This document shows positions 23,893 to 33,600 of a DNA stretch of 64,000 nucleotides, piece by piece; position 1 is the stretch's first letter; every line of letters starts with the position of its first letter. Position numbers and translations under genes: made by a program. The stretch is from Porites lobata (Eukaryota; Cnidaria; Anthozoa; Scleractinia; Poritidae), in the NCBI GenBank assembly GCA_942486035.1, contig CALNXK010000302.1:281001-345000 (forward strand). The letters run 5' to 3'. Below the pieces are notes generated by a model. It was given only the letters and a program-made list of their open reading frames with translations. It was not told the origin of the DNA and did not search any database.

Positions 23893-24295
23893 TTCACAGA
23901 GGGGGACATGGGGGTTTACGGTATTGCGGTATTGGGCTTTTTTTCATGCGGTATTTCGGTAATTTTAATTTTCACGTGCGGTATTGCGGTATCATCTAGC
24001 TCTGCGGTATGCGGTTTTTCATCATTTTGGCTGACGGTATTCGGTGAAATAAGATTGTTCACGGTATTACGGTACCGTTTACTTGCGCTTTCCTTTCGAT
24101 ACAATACGTGTTGAGACATAACGGTAAATGATTACACCATTTGTGGGTCATTTTGTGACAGTTAATGGTCGATAATATACAGTGTGATTGTTGTTGCATC
24201 CAATGATAATGAGTCAGTCGTCTCAAGTTACCTTACCAGGCTTGTCGATCTGTGTACCTGTGCCGGTAATTCGAGGTCTTAAACGTTTTCTCACA

Positions 24296-24921
24296 ATGTC
24301 TGAGGCCCGGGAGGGGAGGGGGGGGGGGGGGGGGGCACTTGGGTATTTTTTGGGTGGGTATGTGCCGCCCGGGACTCCAAATTGGCACCCCGTTCTAAAA
24401 AAAAATTCCCCTAAAATTGATACCCCGTTCTAGAAATGGGCCAATTTTTTATACCCCGTTCTAGAATTCGCCCTAAAACTGATACCCCGTTCTAGAAATG
24501 GGCCAATTTTTTATACTCCGTTCTAGAAAGTTTGTAAATTGAAATAGCTTTTTTTTTAAAAAGATATTTCTTTATTTGTTCGACTTATACATCAAATAAA
24601 TGCTTCTTCATAATCACCCGGAGTACTGGAACTTTCGTGCGTTCGAAATATTTTACCCCGTTCTAGAAAACGCCTCTGAAATGGATACCCCGTTCTAAAT
24701 CAGGAGCTTCAAAATCACGACCCCGTTGGGCGGCACATACCCATATAGGCAATGTATGGCAGTACCCCCCCCCTTGGTCTGAGGTCGCTGAGGTTGAAGA
24801 CGGCGTGGTCATCATTGACTGTGTGGCAATTTTTTATGAAGAAGGCGAAGGAGGCGAACATTATCGCAACAAGAATAAGTTTAGATGTTGGGTTTCGAAA
24901 ATTGAAAAACGCCTTGTATAG
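24296..24921 (+). pseudogene. Small ORF of element G1 split by the nested MITE
   Basis: The ATG at 24296 is followed by two codons and then the MITE target site. After the second copy of the duplication the same frame continues from 24785 (AEVEDGVVIIDCVAIFYEEG…) to TAG at 24919-24921. Without the insert it would be about 48 residues. Its function is unknown; a gene or captured fragment carried by G1 is inferred. Confidence 0.4.
24306..24776. mobile_element. Nested MITE with 8-bp target duplication (hAT-like) and CCCCGTTCTAGAA repeats
   Basis: GTCTGAGG occurs at 24298-24305 and 24777-24784 as a perfect 8-bp duplication, typical of hAT elements. The G-run ends lead into inverted GGGTATGTGCCGCCC segments (24355-24370 and, inverted, 24728-24743). 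The interior has at least six copies of TACCCCGTTCTAGAA. Confidence 0.75.
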
Positions 24922-24960
24922 TTAAAAGAGAAAATTTGGTAAGTTAATTTGCCTCTTAAC

Positions 24961-25315
24961 AGCGCGGTGTCATCCTCGGAGACCCAGGGGCAGATAAAGG
25001 GGGCGAGGGAAAGTCTAAACGGGCGGACAAATATATATGGAACGAAGAAAAGTAAAGAACGGCGAGAAGAGCCCCTGGGGAAAATGTCTTACCGGACCAG
25101 TTCCAAACGGTCGCCGCCGGTCTGGCTTCTGATTGGTGCCAGAAAACCAGAAGCCAGACCGGCGGCGACCGTTTGGAACTGGTCTGGTAAGACATTGTCC
25201 CCAGGGACTCCTCTCGCCGTTCTTTATTTTTCTTCGTTCCATATATATTTTTCCGCCCGTTTAGACTTTCCCTCGTCCCAACTATCTGCCCTTGGGTCTC
25301 CGAGGATGGCGCGGC
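24961..25315. mobile_element. Large foldback (about 160-bp arms)
   Basis: The left arm 24961-25131 and the right arm 25148-25315 are near-complete inverted copies (for example CGGAGACCCAGGGGCAGATA against CTATCTGCCCTTGGGTCTCCG). The loop is about 16 bp. All open frames here are mirror images of one another and are not genes. It lies inside element G1. Confidence 0.85.
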
Positions 25316-25914
25316 GTGTGATCTGACCCCTGAGAGACTGACGTGCTAGACTAGACTCACTTTATATCAAAACTCGCACTAGACGTGCGTGTAAAGGGTT
25401 TTGGTTGGTTTGTTTTTCGCGCTTTCAAGAGTTATTTTTATTGGAGTTAATTGGCTGTTGGGTCGAAATACCAAAAGGCTGAACGAATGTAGTTTACTTT
25501 ACAGTGAAAATTTGCAGCCAAAATATTTAAAAAAGCATGGACATCTGGTGCATAAATGCCTGAGATAATTAAACGCGCTAGATGGAAGCAACCATAAGTA
25601 TGCGGGACCGATTATAAATGTGATTAAAATATCCGGTATCGGTATTTACACGATTTTCGACGCGGTATTTCGGTATTTGCCATTTTTTCTTACGGTATTG
25701 CGGTATTCGGTACCCCCCAATGTCCCCCTCTTCACAGTGACCCCTTGGATATTAAAAAGACTGAACGTGACGCACTATTATGCCTTTGTTTACTTCTGAT
25801 CACATCTTCAAGCGAAGTCTCTCTTTTCAAGCGATTCATCTCAATGTACAATAATTGACCCTTATATTAGTTAAAATCCTATGGTTCATTTATATTAATG
25901 CTGTTTTTGCCCCT

Positions 25915-26139
25915 TGTGCGCGATGACGTAAGAGTTTAGGAGCGCGCTAGGCCTTCTGGGAGAGATCCGAAAACGTGTTGCGTTCTTGTTGCCATCTTGA
26001 CGATCTGTGAGCCTTTAGTGAATTGAATCTGTGGAATCCTGTGTAATCCTTTAGAAGTTGGACCCTTCGGAGTGTTGTAACCTTTTAGGAATCGAGCCTG
26101 ACAATCCTTGGAATAAAATACAGTTCATATTCGCCTACA
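25915..26139 (+). repeat. BEL/Pao retrotransposon 5' LTR
   Basis: A 225-bp repeat starting TGTGCGCGATG and ending CGCCTACA. It differs from the 3' LTR (31973-32197) at two positions (25919 and 25990). An AATAAA at 26112-26117 is the likely polyadenylation signal. The 5-bp duplication CCCCT precedes it (25910-25914). Confidence 0.95.
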
Positions 26140-26149
26140 TGGTCCATCG
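26140..26149 (+). promoter_or_regulatory. Primer-binding-site-like sequence
   Basis: TGGTCCATCG begins immediately after the 5' LTR. TGG is the complement of a tRNA CCA end. The tRNA species was not assigned. Confidence 0.5.
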
Positions 26150-26205
26150 TTAGCCGGATAAAAGCGGATTCTACGTACGAGTTGTGAGTGAAGTTGTGTT
26201 GTGTT

Positions 26206-29200
26206 ATGGCCGAAGAACTCGCCAGAAAGCGACGGCAGCGTGCAGGGCACAGGTCAAGTGCGAAACGTATTATTTCATCCGTTATTGATGTCCTTGGAGG
26301 AGGAGACATTTCTCAAGTGCGGGAACACGAAATCAAGCTGAAACAACAAAGGGACAGCCTACAGCAGAAACTCAATACTCTTCGGCAACTTGACGCAGAA
26401 ATTCTTGACCTTGTGGCCGAAGAAGAAATCGAAGGTGAAATTGAACGAGCAGATTTGCTGGAGGAAAATGTTCAGTTGGCTATTGCTAACATAGAAAACG
26501 CCTTGTCGCCGAAGGTCGTGTGTTCAAATGTAAATACCGAAGCGAACGTGTCGGAAAGCACGTCAGCAAATGAAGTTCAAATCGGGAGTAATTCTTCGCC
26601 TCCTTCAGCTTCAACGTCGAATTCCTCTTCATCTGTGCGGAGAAATACTCAAGTTAAATTGCCAAAGCTGGAGTTAAAGAAGTTCGACGGCGATCACAGT
26701 AAGTGGATTTCTTTCTGGGATAGTTTTGAAGCCTCAGTTCATAAAAATGAGAGTTTAACTGCCATTGACAAATTTAACTACCTAAACTCGTTGCTCGAAC
26801 GGTCAGCGGCAGAGGCCATTTCCGGGTTAAGTCTTGGGGCATCGAGCTATGAGGAAGCAGTAGACATTTTGAAAGCTAGATTTGTCAACAAGCAGCAAAT
26901 AATTAATCGTCACATGGAAATTTTGTTGAATCTTGAATCTGTCACATCTCACTATCATGTAAGAAGCCTACGTCAGCTGCACGACACTGTTGAATCTAGT
27001 GTGAGAAGCTTAAAGTCATTAGGAGTTTCACGTGAATCGTATGGGGGTTTGCTATCATCCATCTTAATGAATAAGCTACCTCAAGAATTTCGTCTTGTTA
27101 TTACAAGAGAAATTGGAGATGATGATTGGCAGTTGGATCAATTGCTCAATATTTTTAAAAGAGAACTTGAGGCGAGAGAAAGGGCAGGAGGGTCTACAGT
27201 GAACAAAGGACAAACCTCTCCGCCAAAACCGAAACGAAGGGAAGAAGGAACTACACATGCCTTGTTAACTGGTGGTGATGCTAACTGTCCCACCTGCACC
27301 TACTGTAGGGGAAAACACCCATCAAGGGATTGCCAAACAGTACCTGATGTACTAGCTCGTAAGGAGCTTTTGAAGAAGTACGGGAGATGTTTTGTTTGCC
27401 TGCGAAAAGATCACATTAGTCGTAACTGCTCAGCCAAATTCAAGTGTCATAACTGCAAGGGCAGACACCATGTTAGTATTTGCCCAGCCAACCTGAGTCC
27501 TTTACAGCCAACGAAACGTGAAACACCAGTTCCCACACCAGGACCACAACAGCAATGCTTAACAGCCCAAACTGCCAGCAATAGTGTCGTTTTTCATACT
27601 GATTCCACTACACCTGTGTTCCTTCAAACTGCCCAAGCAGTGGTGTACAATCCTCAACAGCCAGAGGTTAAGGTCAGGGCTAGAATAATCTTGGACAGTG
27701 GAAGTCAGCGCACCTATCTTACAAACAACCTGAAGAACATTCTTCAACTACCTACACTAGAGAAGAAGCAAGTCTCAATAAAAACCTTTGGAAGTACCGT
27801 TGAAAGATTAGACTTGGTAGAAGTTGTGGCCCTAGGAGTAGAGCTAAACGGAGAACCAGATCTTTCACTGTCAGCTTTTACATTGCCTCTAATTTGTCAA
27901 CCATTACAAGGTCAACCTGTGGAACTAGCAGTGAAAAATAACCCCTGCCTTTCGAGACTCAAACTTGCTGACTTTTGTACCGAAGCAGAGACTCTTGGTG
28001 TTGACATTCTAGTTGGTTCAGATTATTATTGGAAGTTGGTGACTGGCCACACCATTAAAGGGGCCCAAGGTCCTACAGCTGTTCACACCAAACTGGGATG
28101 GGTACTTTCAGGACCCGTTTGCTTAGGGAGTGTAGAAAATCAACAGAGAAGTAATCTTGTGACAACGCATGTCTTAAAATGTGCTACTGATCAAGTGTCT
28201 TATGATGGTCTTCAGGGAGAGTTGAAGAAGTTCTGGGACTTAGAGTCTCTCGGTGTGAAGCCCCCAAGTGTCTATGAAGAGTTTGTCGAGAAGTTGTTGT
28301 ACAAGGGAGACCACTATGAGGTCAGTCTCCCGTGGAAGGCTACACATCCACCACTCCCTGAAAATTATGAGTTGAGTCTTCGAAGATTGCAAGGTTTGCT
28401 GAGTCGACTCCGTGAGAAGCCAGACATCCTGAAGGAGTATGACAGTGTTATAAAGGATCAAATCGAAAGAGGAATTGTGGAAGTTGTGAATGAAGAAACC
28501 AAGCCTGATGTCGTCCATTACATCCCTCATCACGCTGTTATCAGACGAGACAAGTCAACTACAAAGTTAAGAATTGTATATGACGCCTCAGCCAAGTCAG
28601 ATGGAGCTTCATTAAATGATTGTCTTCATGCCGGTCCTGCGCTTACACAAAGTATCTTTGACATTATGTTGAGGTTCCGAAATCACAGAGTAGCTCTGGT
28701 GGGAGACATTGAGAAGGCGTTCTTAATGGTCCATATGAATGAAACTGACAAGGATGTACTCCGTTTCCTGTGGGTCGATGACATCGATAAGGCTGAACCT
28801 AAAGTTATTACACTGAGGTTTACACGTGTTGTGTTTGGACTCTCTTCAAGCCCATTCTTACTGAACGCCACAATTAAACATCATATAGAGCAGTATGAAC
28901 AATGTGACCCTGATTTTACCAGGAAGTTTCTTGAAAGTATCTATGTCGATGACCTGACATCGGGGGACAGTGACGTGGACAGCACCTTTGAGCTCTATGT
29001 GAAATCGAAATCGAGGCTCAGGGAAGCAGGTTTCAATTTGCGGAAGTTTATCACAAGTTCAGGAGAACTGCGAGCGAGAATTGAGGACAATGAGATATTG
29101 GTCTCAGGAGAAACAGCTTCTGGAGATGGAGGGAATGTTGACAAGCAGGTTGTTGAAACACCAGTAGTAGACACAAACGTCGTGGAAGAAGAAGATATGA

Positions 29201-31230
29201 CCTATTCAAGAAGTGTTCTAGGAAGTGCAGTTGAAGATGTTAGCGTTCAAAGAATTTTAGGGACTCTATGGAACTATCACAATGACAACCTCGTCTTTGA
29301 TTTTACAAACACTGCCTCTTTAGCAAAGAGAGTAGAACCTACTAAGAGAAACGTGATTAGCACAGCCTCAAAAATGTATGATCCACTCGGTCTGATTTCT
29401 CCGATCACAGTCCAGTTGAAAATCCTGTTTCAAGAGTTGTGCAAGGACAAGAAAGACTGGGACGAACCACTGGAAGGTTCTTGCAAGTCAATCTGGCAGA
29501 GATTGGTGACACAACTGCAGGGTGTTAAACCTCTTACTCTTCCGAGATGTTATTATGCTGGCACGGAAGGGGAAGTGGTTGCGAGTGAACTGCATGGGTT
29601 CTGTGATGCATCAGCTAAGGCATACGGTGCAGTGGTCTTTCTGCGTATTCTGACGACGTGTGCAAGTTATGTCAGATTTGTATCTTCAAAAACACGAGTA
29701 GCACCTCTCTCGGAGCAGACCATACCGCGTCTAGAACTGTTATCCGCGGTAGTCCTGTCCAGACTGATCCATAACGTAAAGGAAGCACTTAGTTCTGAGA
29801 TGAATATTGACAAATTGTTTTGTTGGACAGATTCCAAGATAGCCTGGTATTGGATTGTTCAGAGCCAGAAGGAGTGGAAACCATTTGTTCAGCACCGTGT
29901 TGACGAGATAAGAAAGCTTGTACCTGAAGAATGCTGGAATCATTGTCCAGGGGCTGACAACCCAGCCGACTTACTCTCTAGAGGTATGGACTGTCGTGAG
30001 TTGGAGAACAGTGTGCTATGGTGGAATGGTCCCAAGTGGTTGACTAGTTTCGAAGGCCTGGAGAATCGGAACGAGATTGCGGAAGAGCCAGTCCCCGAAG
30101 CCTGCCTTGTAGAAATGAGGGTGAAGGATCGGAAGACAATAACGACAGCTCTTGCAATGAACAGTGAACCTACTATGCTGTCTAATATCATTCAAAGTGA
30201 AGCCTTCAGTAATCTTGGACGTCTCCTGCGAGTTACAGCCTTGGTTCTGAAGTTTATTAAGCTATTAAAGGCACAGCGACAGGGAGATGTGAATCAGAAG
30301 CCGGAGATACGTGTGACCGGTGCAGACATAGAAGAAGCCGAACTTCTATGGATCAAGGAAGTACAACGAGAGATGAAGAGTAAGGAGAAGTTTAAGATGA
30401 GGTCGCACCAGCTAGGGTTGTTTGAGGACGATAAGGGAGTTATTCGATGTCAAGGTAGACTCGGGAACAGCGAGCTTACGGATTCTGCGAAGTATCCAAT
30501 CTTGCTTGACGCTAGCCACCACTTATCTACACTTGTAGTCTGGAGATGTCACGAAAGAGTCATGCATGGAGGAGTTAAGGAAACACTCACCGAGTTGAGA
30601 TCGAACTTTTGGATTGTTCGAGGCCGATACTTTATCAGAAATTTGTTGTTTAGATGCACAGTTTGTAAGAAGTTTGAAGGGAAACCGTATAAGGTTCCAC
30701 AAGCTCCACACCTGCCTAACTACAGAGTGAAAGAGGCGCCTGCATTCTCGTACATCGGTTTGGATTATGTTGGACCTCTTTTTGTGAAGTCTACCAGTGA
30801 CGAAGAATGTAAGGTCTGGATTTGTTTGTTTACTTGTTGTTCTACGAGGGCGGTCCACTTCGAGGTTGTGCCCAATATGACTTCAGAGGCATTTCTGAGG
30901 TGCTTCAGAAGATTTGTAGCTCGTCGTTCAAGGCCTTCTTTAGTGGTATCAGACAATGCCAAGACCTTCAAGAGTGCTTCTAAGGAGCTTGAGAAGATTA
31001 CAAATGATCCCAGTGTTGTTAAGTATTTTGCTCAAGAGAAGATCAAATGGTCCTACAACTTAGAGAAAGCCCCATGGTGGGGAGGCTTTTACGAACGACT
31101 TGTCAAGTCACTGAAGAGATGTCTTAAGAAGACAATCGGCCGAGCCAAGCTTTCCTATGATGAACTTGTAACTGTTGTTACAGAAGCTGAAATGATCTTA
31201 AATTGCCGACCCATTTCATGTCTCTTCTGA
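26206..31230 (+). CDS. BEL/Pao gag-pol polyprotein (frame ends early at a frameshift)
   Basis: Read from the ATG at 26206, since the frame upstream has only a GTG at 26188. 1674 residues. In order: an N-terminal coiled-coil-like segment; a gag core of the DUF1759 type (about 150-300); zinc-knuckle cysteines (about 363-428); an aspartic protease with the DSGS motif (about 495); reverse transcriptase with YVDD (about 912); RNase H with CDASAKAYG and GADNPADLLSRG (about 1130-1260); an H2C2 integrase zinc region (about 1450-1490); and an integrase core with D, D and E near 1519, 1582 and 1630. The stop at 31228-31230 falls just after the integrase core. The expected C-terminal part lies in another frame (31220-31825). 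All catalytic motifs seen are intact. Confidence 0.92.
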   Translation: MAEELARKRRQRAGHRSSAKRIISSVIDVLGGGDISQVREHEIKLKQQRDSLQQKLNTLRQLDAEILDLVAEEEIEGEIERADLLEENVQLAIANIENALSPKVVCSNVNTEANVSESTSANEVQIGSNSSPPSASTSNSSSSVRRNTQVKLPKLELKKFDGDHSKWISFWDSFEASVHKNESLTAIDKFNYLNSLLERSAAEAISGLSLGASSYEEAVDILKARFVNKQQIINRHMEILLNLESVTSHYHVRSLRQLHDTVESSVRSLKSLGVSRESYGGLLSSILMNKLPQEFRLVITREIGDDDWQLDQLLNIFKRELEARERAGGSTVNKGQTSPPKPKRREEGTTHALLTGGDANCPTCTYCRGKHPSRDCQTVPDVLARKELLKKYGRCFVCLRKDHISRNCSAKFKCHNCKGRHHVSICPANLSPLQPTKRETPVPTPGPQQQCLTAQTASNSVVFHTDSTTPVFLQTAQAVVYNPQQPEVKVRARIILDSGSQRTYLTNNLKNILQLPTLEKKQVSIKTFGSTVERLDLVEVVALGVELNGEPDLSLSAFTLPLICQPLQGQPVELAVKNNPCLSRLKLADFCTEAETLGVDILVGSDYYWKLVTGHTIKGAQGPTAVHTKLGWVLSGPVCLGSVENQQRSNLVTTHVLKCATDQVSYDGLQGELKKFWDLESLGVKPPSVYEEFVEKLLYKGDHYEVSLPWKATHPPLPENYELSLRRLQGLLSRLREKPDILKEYDSVIKDQIERGIVEVVNEETKPDVVHYIPHHAVIRRDKSTTKLRIVYDASAKSDGASLNDCLHAGPALTQSIFDIMLRFRNHRVALVGDIEKAFLMVHMNETDKDVLRFLWVDDIDKAEPKVITLRFTRVVFGLSSSPFLLNATIKHHIEQYEQCDPDFTRKFLESIYVDDLTSGDSDVDSTFELYVKSKSRLREAGFNLRKFITSSGELRARIEDNEILVSGETASGDGGNVDKQVVETPVVDTNVVEEEDMTYSRSVLGSAVEDVSVQRILGTLWNYHNDNLVFDFTNTASLAKRVEPTKRNVISTASKMYDPLGLISPITVQLKILFQELCKDKKDWDEPLEGSCKSIWQRLVTQLQGVKPLTLPRCYYAGTEGEVVASELHGFCDASAKAYGAVVFLRILTTCASYVRFVSSKTRVAPLSEQTIPRLELLSAVVLSRLIHNVKEALSSEMNIDKLFCWTDSKIAWYWIVQSQKEWKPFVQHRVDEIRKLVPEECWNHCPGADNPADLLSRGMDCRELENSVLWWNGPKWLTSFEGLENRNEIAEEPVPEACLVEMRVKDRKTITTALAMNSEPTMLSNIIQSEAFSNLGRLLRVTALVLKFIKLLKAQRQGDVNQKPEIRVTGADIEEAELLWIKEVQREMKSKEKFKMRSHQLGLFEDDKGVIRCQGRLGNSELTDSAKYPILLDASHHLSTLVVWRCHERVMHGGVKETLTELRSNFWIVRGRYFIRNLLFRCTVCKKFEGKPYKVPQAPHLPNYRVKEAPAFSYIGLDYVGPLFVKSTSDEECKVWICLFTCCSTRAVHFEVVPNMTSEAFLRCFRRFVARRSRPSLVVSDNAKTFKSASKELEKITNDPSVVKYFAQEKIKWSYNLEKAPWWGGFYERLVKSLKRCLKKTIGRAKLSYDELVTVVTEAEMILNCRPISCLF

Positions 31231-31825
31231 GGACCTGGAAGAACCCCTCACACCGTCCCACCTCATTGTTGGTCGAAGACTCGGCGCCCTTCCTGAAATA
31301 GAAAGTCCTGCAGATGCAGATTTTAGAATTTCGCCGGACGACCTGAGCAGAGGAGCAAGACACCTTGATATGATTCTGACTCATTTTTGGAAGCGTTGGA
31401 GAGCAGAATACCTTCTTGAATTACGAAATGCCCATAACCAATTGAAGAAGACGGCGGGATCAAGGGTAGTGTGTGTCGGAGATCTGGTATTGGTTCATGA
31501 CGAAACCCACCCAAGATCTTATTGGAAGATGGGCAAGGTGGAACGGCTTCTGATGAGCAAGGATGGGCAGAGTAGAGGTGCTGAGGTCAGAGTCCAAGGG
31601 AGAGGATCAAGTGGAGGCGGACTCTTAAGGAGACCGCTACAATTGTTGTACCCACTGGAAGTAAGCTGTTCTACGAATGAAGCAGCTCCTCAGGAACAAG
31701 TACTTGAATCACCGGAACAGCCGACGCAAGGTCGAGCGAGAGGAAATCGAGAGCGGCGTAGAGCTGCAGTCGAGGGAGAGCGAAGAAGAAGACAGTGGAT
31801 TGCTGAATTACAAGACGAACATTAA
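31220..31825 (+). pseudogene. BEL/Pao pol C-terminal part in shifted frame (DUF5641-like)
   Basis: The frame that ends at TAA 31823-31825 continues the integrase C-terminal region (…EPLTPSHLIVGRRLGALPEI… then HFWKRWRAEYL and a VGDLVLVHDE strand). It is out of phase with the main frame. A small out-of-frame deletion near 31215 is inferred; a sequencing error is possible. The extreme C-terminus is Arg-rich. Confidence 0.8.
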
Positions 31826-31962
31826 GTTTGTTTATGTATTCTGAACATTGAACAGTTTTTTGAGAGAGAGACTATATTCACTGAGTTATATCATTATTTT
31901 TTTTTTATTTCTTTTCGATATTTGATTCTAGGTATAGAAGGTGGACCATTCTTCATGGTCCA

Positions 31963-31972
31963 CGGGGGGGAG
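31963..31972 (+). promoter_or_regulatory. Polypurine tract
   Basis: GGGGGGGAG directly precedes the 3' LTR, where plus-strand DNA synthesis primes in LTR retrotransposons. Confidence 0.8.
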
Positions 31973-32197
31973 TGTGGGCGATGACGTAAGAGTTTAGGAG
32001 CGCGCTAGGCCTTCTGGGAGAGATCCGAAAACGTGTTGCGTTCTTGTAGCCATCTTGACGATCTGTGAGCCTTTAGTGAATTGAATCTGTGGAATCCTGT
32101 GTAATCCTTTAGAAGTTGGACCCTTCGGAGTGTTGTAACCTTTTAGGAATCGAGCCTGACAATCCTTGGAATAAAATACAGTTCATATTCGCCTACA
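31973..32197 (+). repeat. BEL/Pao retrotransposon 3' LTR
   Basis: The 225-bp partner of 25915-26139, with an AATAAA at 32170-32175. The CCCCT target duplication follows. Confidence 0.95.
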
Positions 32198-32202
32198 CCC
32201 CT

Positions 32203-33165
32203 CACATTGACTGTGTTCGTTCGTATTCAAAACACCTTTACGCAAATAAAGGTCGTATGAGTCATGTGTGTTATGTTTCGAGATAAATGGATTATACGCT
32301 TTTTTAAGTTTCCATTTTGCGGTGACTTCAGTTTACATCTCCATAAAATGGTAAAAGAAATATCAAGAAACATCACGAGAGCTGAAAATTTTGAAAGGCA
32401 CGTTTCTGAAACTCGCTAATGCTGACATCAATATAGCGTGCTTGCTGAATGGGCGAAAACACAGAATTGTGATCACAAGATCTTGTACAAATTTAATGAC
32501 AAAAGCTTAGCAAGATACAGATACAAACAAAAGCAAACCCCCTGAAACCTCGACGTGGGCTACACTTGTATGCTCTACTCAGTCACCAAACCTTGTCAGT
32601 AATAGCTCCTATTTTCCTCAAGTCGCTCTCTGTGAAGCTCCCGGATGGGATGTCCCGGAGAAGCTTTAAACTTGTGTGCGAAATTCTCAGAGTTCCTATT
32701 TTTGTCCGTGTCTTCTTTATCCTCAGTATCCGAAATTTAGATCTCCAAAGTGGCGTGTGTTGCATTAAATAGAAGGAAATATTTAAAGGAAAAGCCAGTC
32801 TTCTAACATGGCAAAGTTCAAAGTTGTCACGTCCCTCGCTTATGGACGTGCCTCACATCAGGATTCATCTGCCATTCATCGGCAACTGAGTTGTTCGCTT
32901 CACTGACTATGACGGCTTACAATCAAGTCTTTAGCCATAGTGTCGTCAACTGGTGAAATACTTTGCTCATAAATTGTGCTTCTTAACTGCTCATGTACTA
33001 CATCGATCGATAGTTCACGAAGCAGCCACGGCGTTCCAAAACTGACGCTCACAGTCATCTTTTCAGTCTTTTAGTGTGAACCTACCGTGAACGGCGTGTC
33101 GGTTTGAATGCAACGCGAGCATTTCTCTGAGTTTCCCAGCGCCAACATCATCTAACTGACTTAAA
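32203..33165. other. Non-coding, nothing recognised
   Basis: Host DNA to the right of the BEL insertion. The opposed open frames at 32566-32772 are mirror images of each other without domains. No repeat pair was found. Confidence 0.4.
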
Positions 33166-33262
33166 CTCGAACAATAAAAAAATTATAGAGTTTAATACTC
33201 CCATGGTCGAATAGCTTCGACCAACGCAAATAGCCTTCTTCAGGTTCGCAACGCCTTGTGGG
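33166..33262 (-). mobile_element. Possible Penelope-like 3' tail
   Basis: The minus strand carries CCTGAAGAAGGC…GGTCGAAGC, followed by a TTTTTTATTGTTCGAG segment. This resembles the hammerhead-like tail of the relics at 12541 and 39716. No coding remnant was found upstream of it, so the call is weak. Confidence 0.3.
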
Positions 33263-33456
33263 TTTTTCAGGGGGAGCGCAGACAAGGTACAAAACGTATG
33301 CGTGCAAGGGTTCATGCAAGAGAAAACCCTATGAAACCATTTGTGAGAACATCGTTTCTACGTAACAGACCCTCGTAATTTCCCTCCCCCGGATGACCAC
33401 TTAATGACACCGACGACCGAAAACCCATTTTATGACTGGGCGCACAGGCAGCCCAG

Positions 33457-33600
33457 TAATAACTTGTTCCGTGACAGATAGGAAACCGTTCGTTGCTTGT
33501 GGTTTCGGTGGTGTGATGATCTCGTCTGTGATTGGTTACAGCACAATAAACATTCCAGACATAGTTTAGGTGTTCACGCCAATATGATCACTGCTGTAAA
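33457..33600 (-). repeat. Dispersed ~142-bp repeat R, copy 2 (inverted)
   Basis: The reverse complement begins TTTACAGCAGTGATCATATTG and matches 20189-20330 throughout, including GGCGTGAACACCTAAA and GGAATGTTTATTGTG. It lies 13 kb from copy 1 in opposite orientation. Confidence 0.7.

Larger units (their letters stand above)
23899..25730. mobile_element. DNA transposon with GAGGG ends and 6-bp target duplication (element G1)
   Basis: TTCACA at 23893-23898 and 25731-25736 is a perfect 6-bp duplication. The termini GAGGGGGACATGGGGG and (inverted) GAGGGGGACATTGGGG match. Unusually, the subterminal tandem CGGTATTGCGGTATT units run in the same orientation at both ends. The element carries a nested 471-bp MITE (24306-24776) that splits a small ORF, and a large palindrome (24961-25315). 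Element 37487-38851 has the same architecture. No transposase was found and the superfamily is unassigned. Confidence 0.7.
25915..32197 (+). mobile_element. BEL/Pao LTR retrotransposon, complete, one coding frameshift
   Basis: Two 225-bp LTRs with TG…CA ends enclose one long gag-pol frame. The host duplication CCCCT flanks both sides (25910-25914 and 32198-32202). A primer-binding-site-like TGGTCCATCG follows the 5' LTR directly, and a purine tract GGGGGGGAG abuts the 3' LTR. Two differences in 225 bp between the LTRs indicate a recent insertion. It landed about 175 bp from the end of element G1. Confidence 0.95.

Noticed and set aside
24949..25326. 125-residue plus frame and two minus frames
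   Set aside because: They sit in the two arms of the large palindrome and are mirror images of each other, so they are not independent coding signals.
26188..26205. GTG start upstream of the BEL/Pao ATG
   Set aside because: Eukaryotic initiation at GTG is unlikely; the ATG at 26206 is 18 nt downstream and begins a reasonable gag N-terminus.
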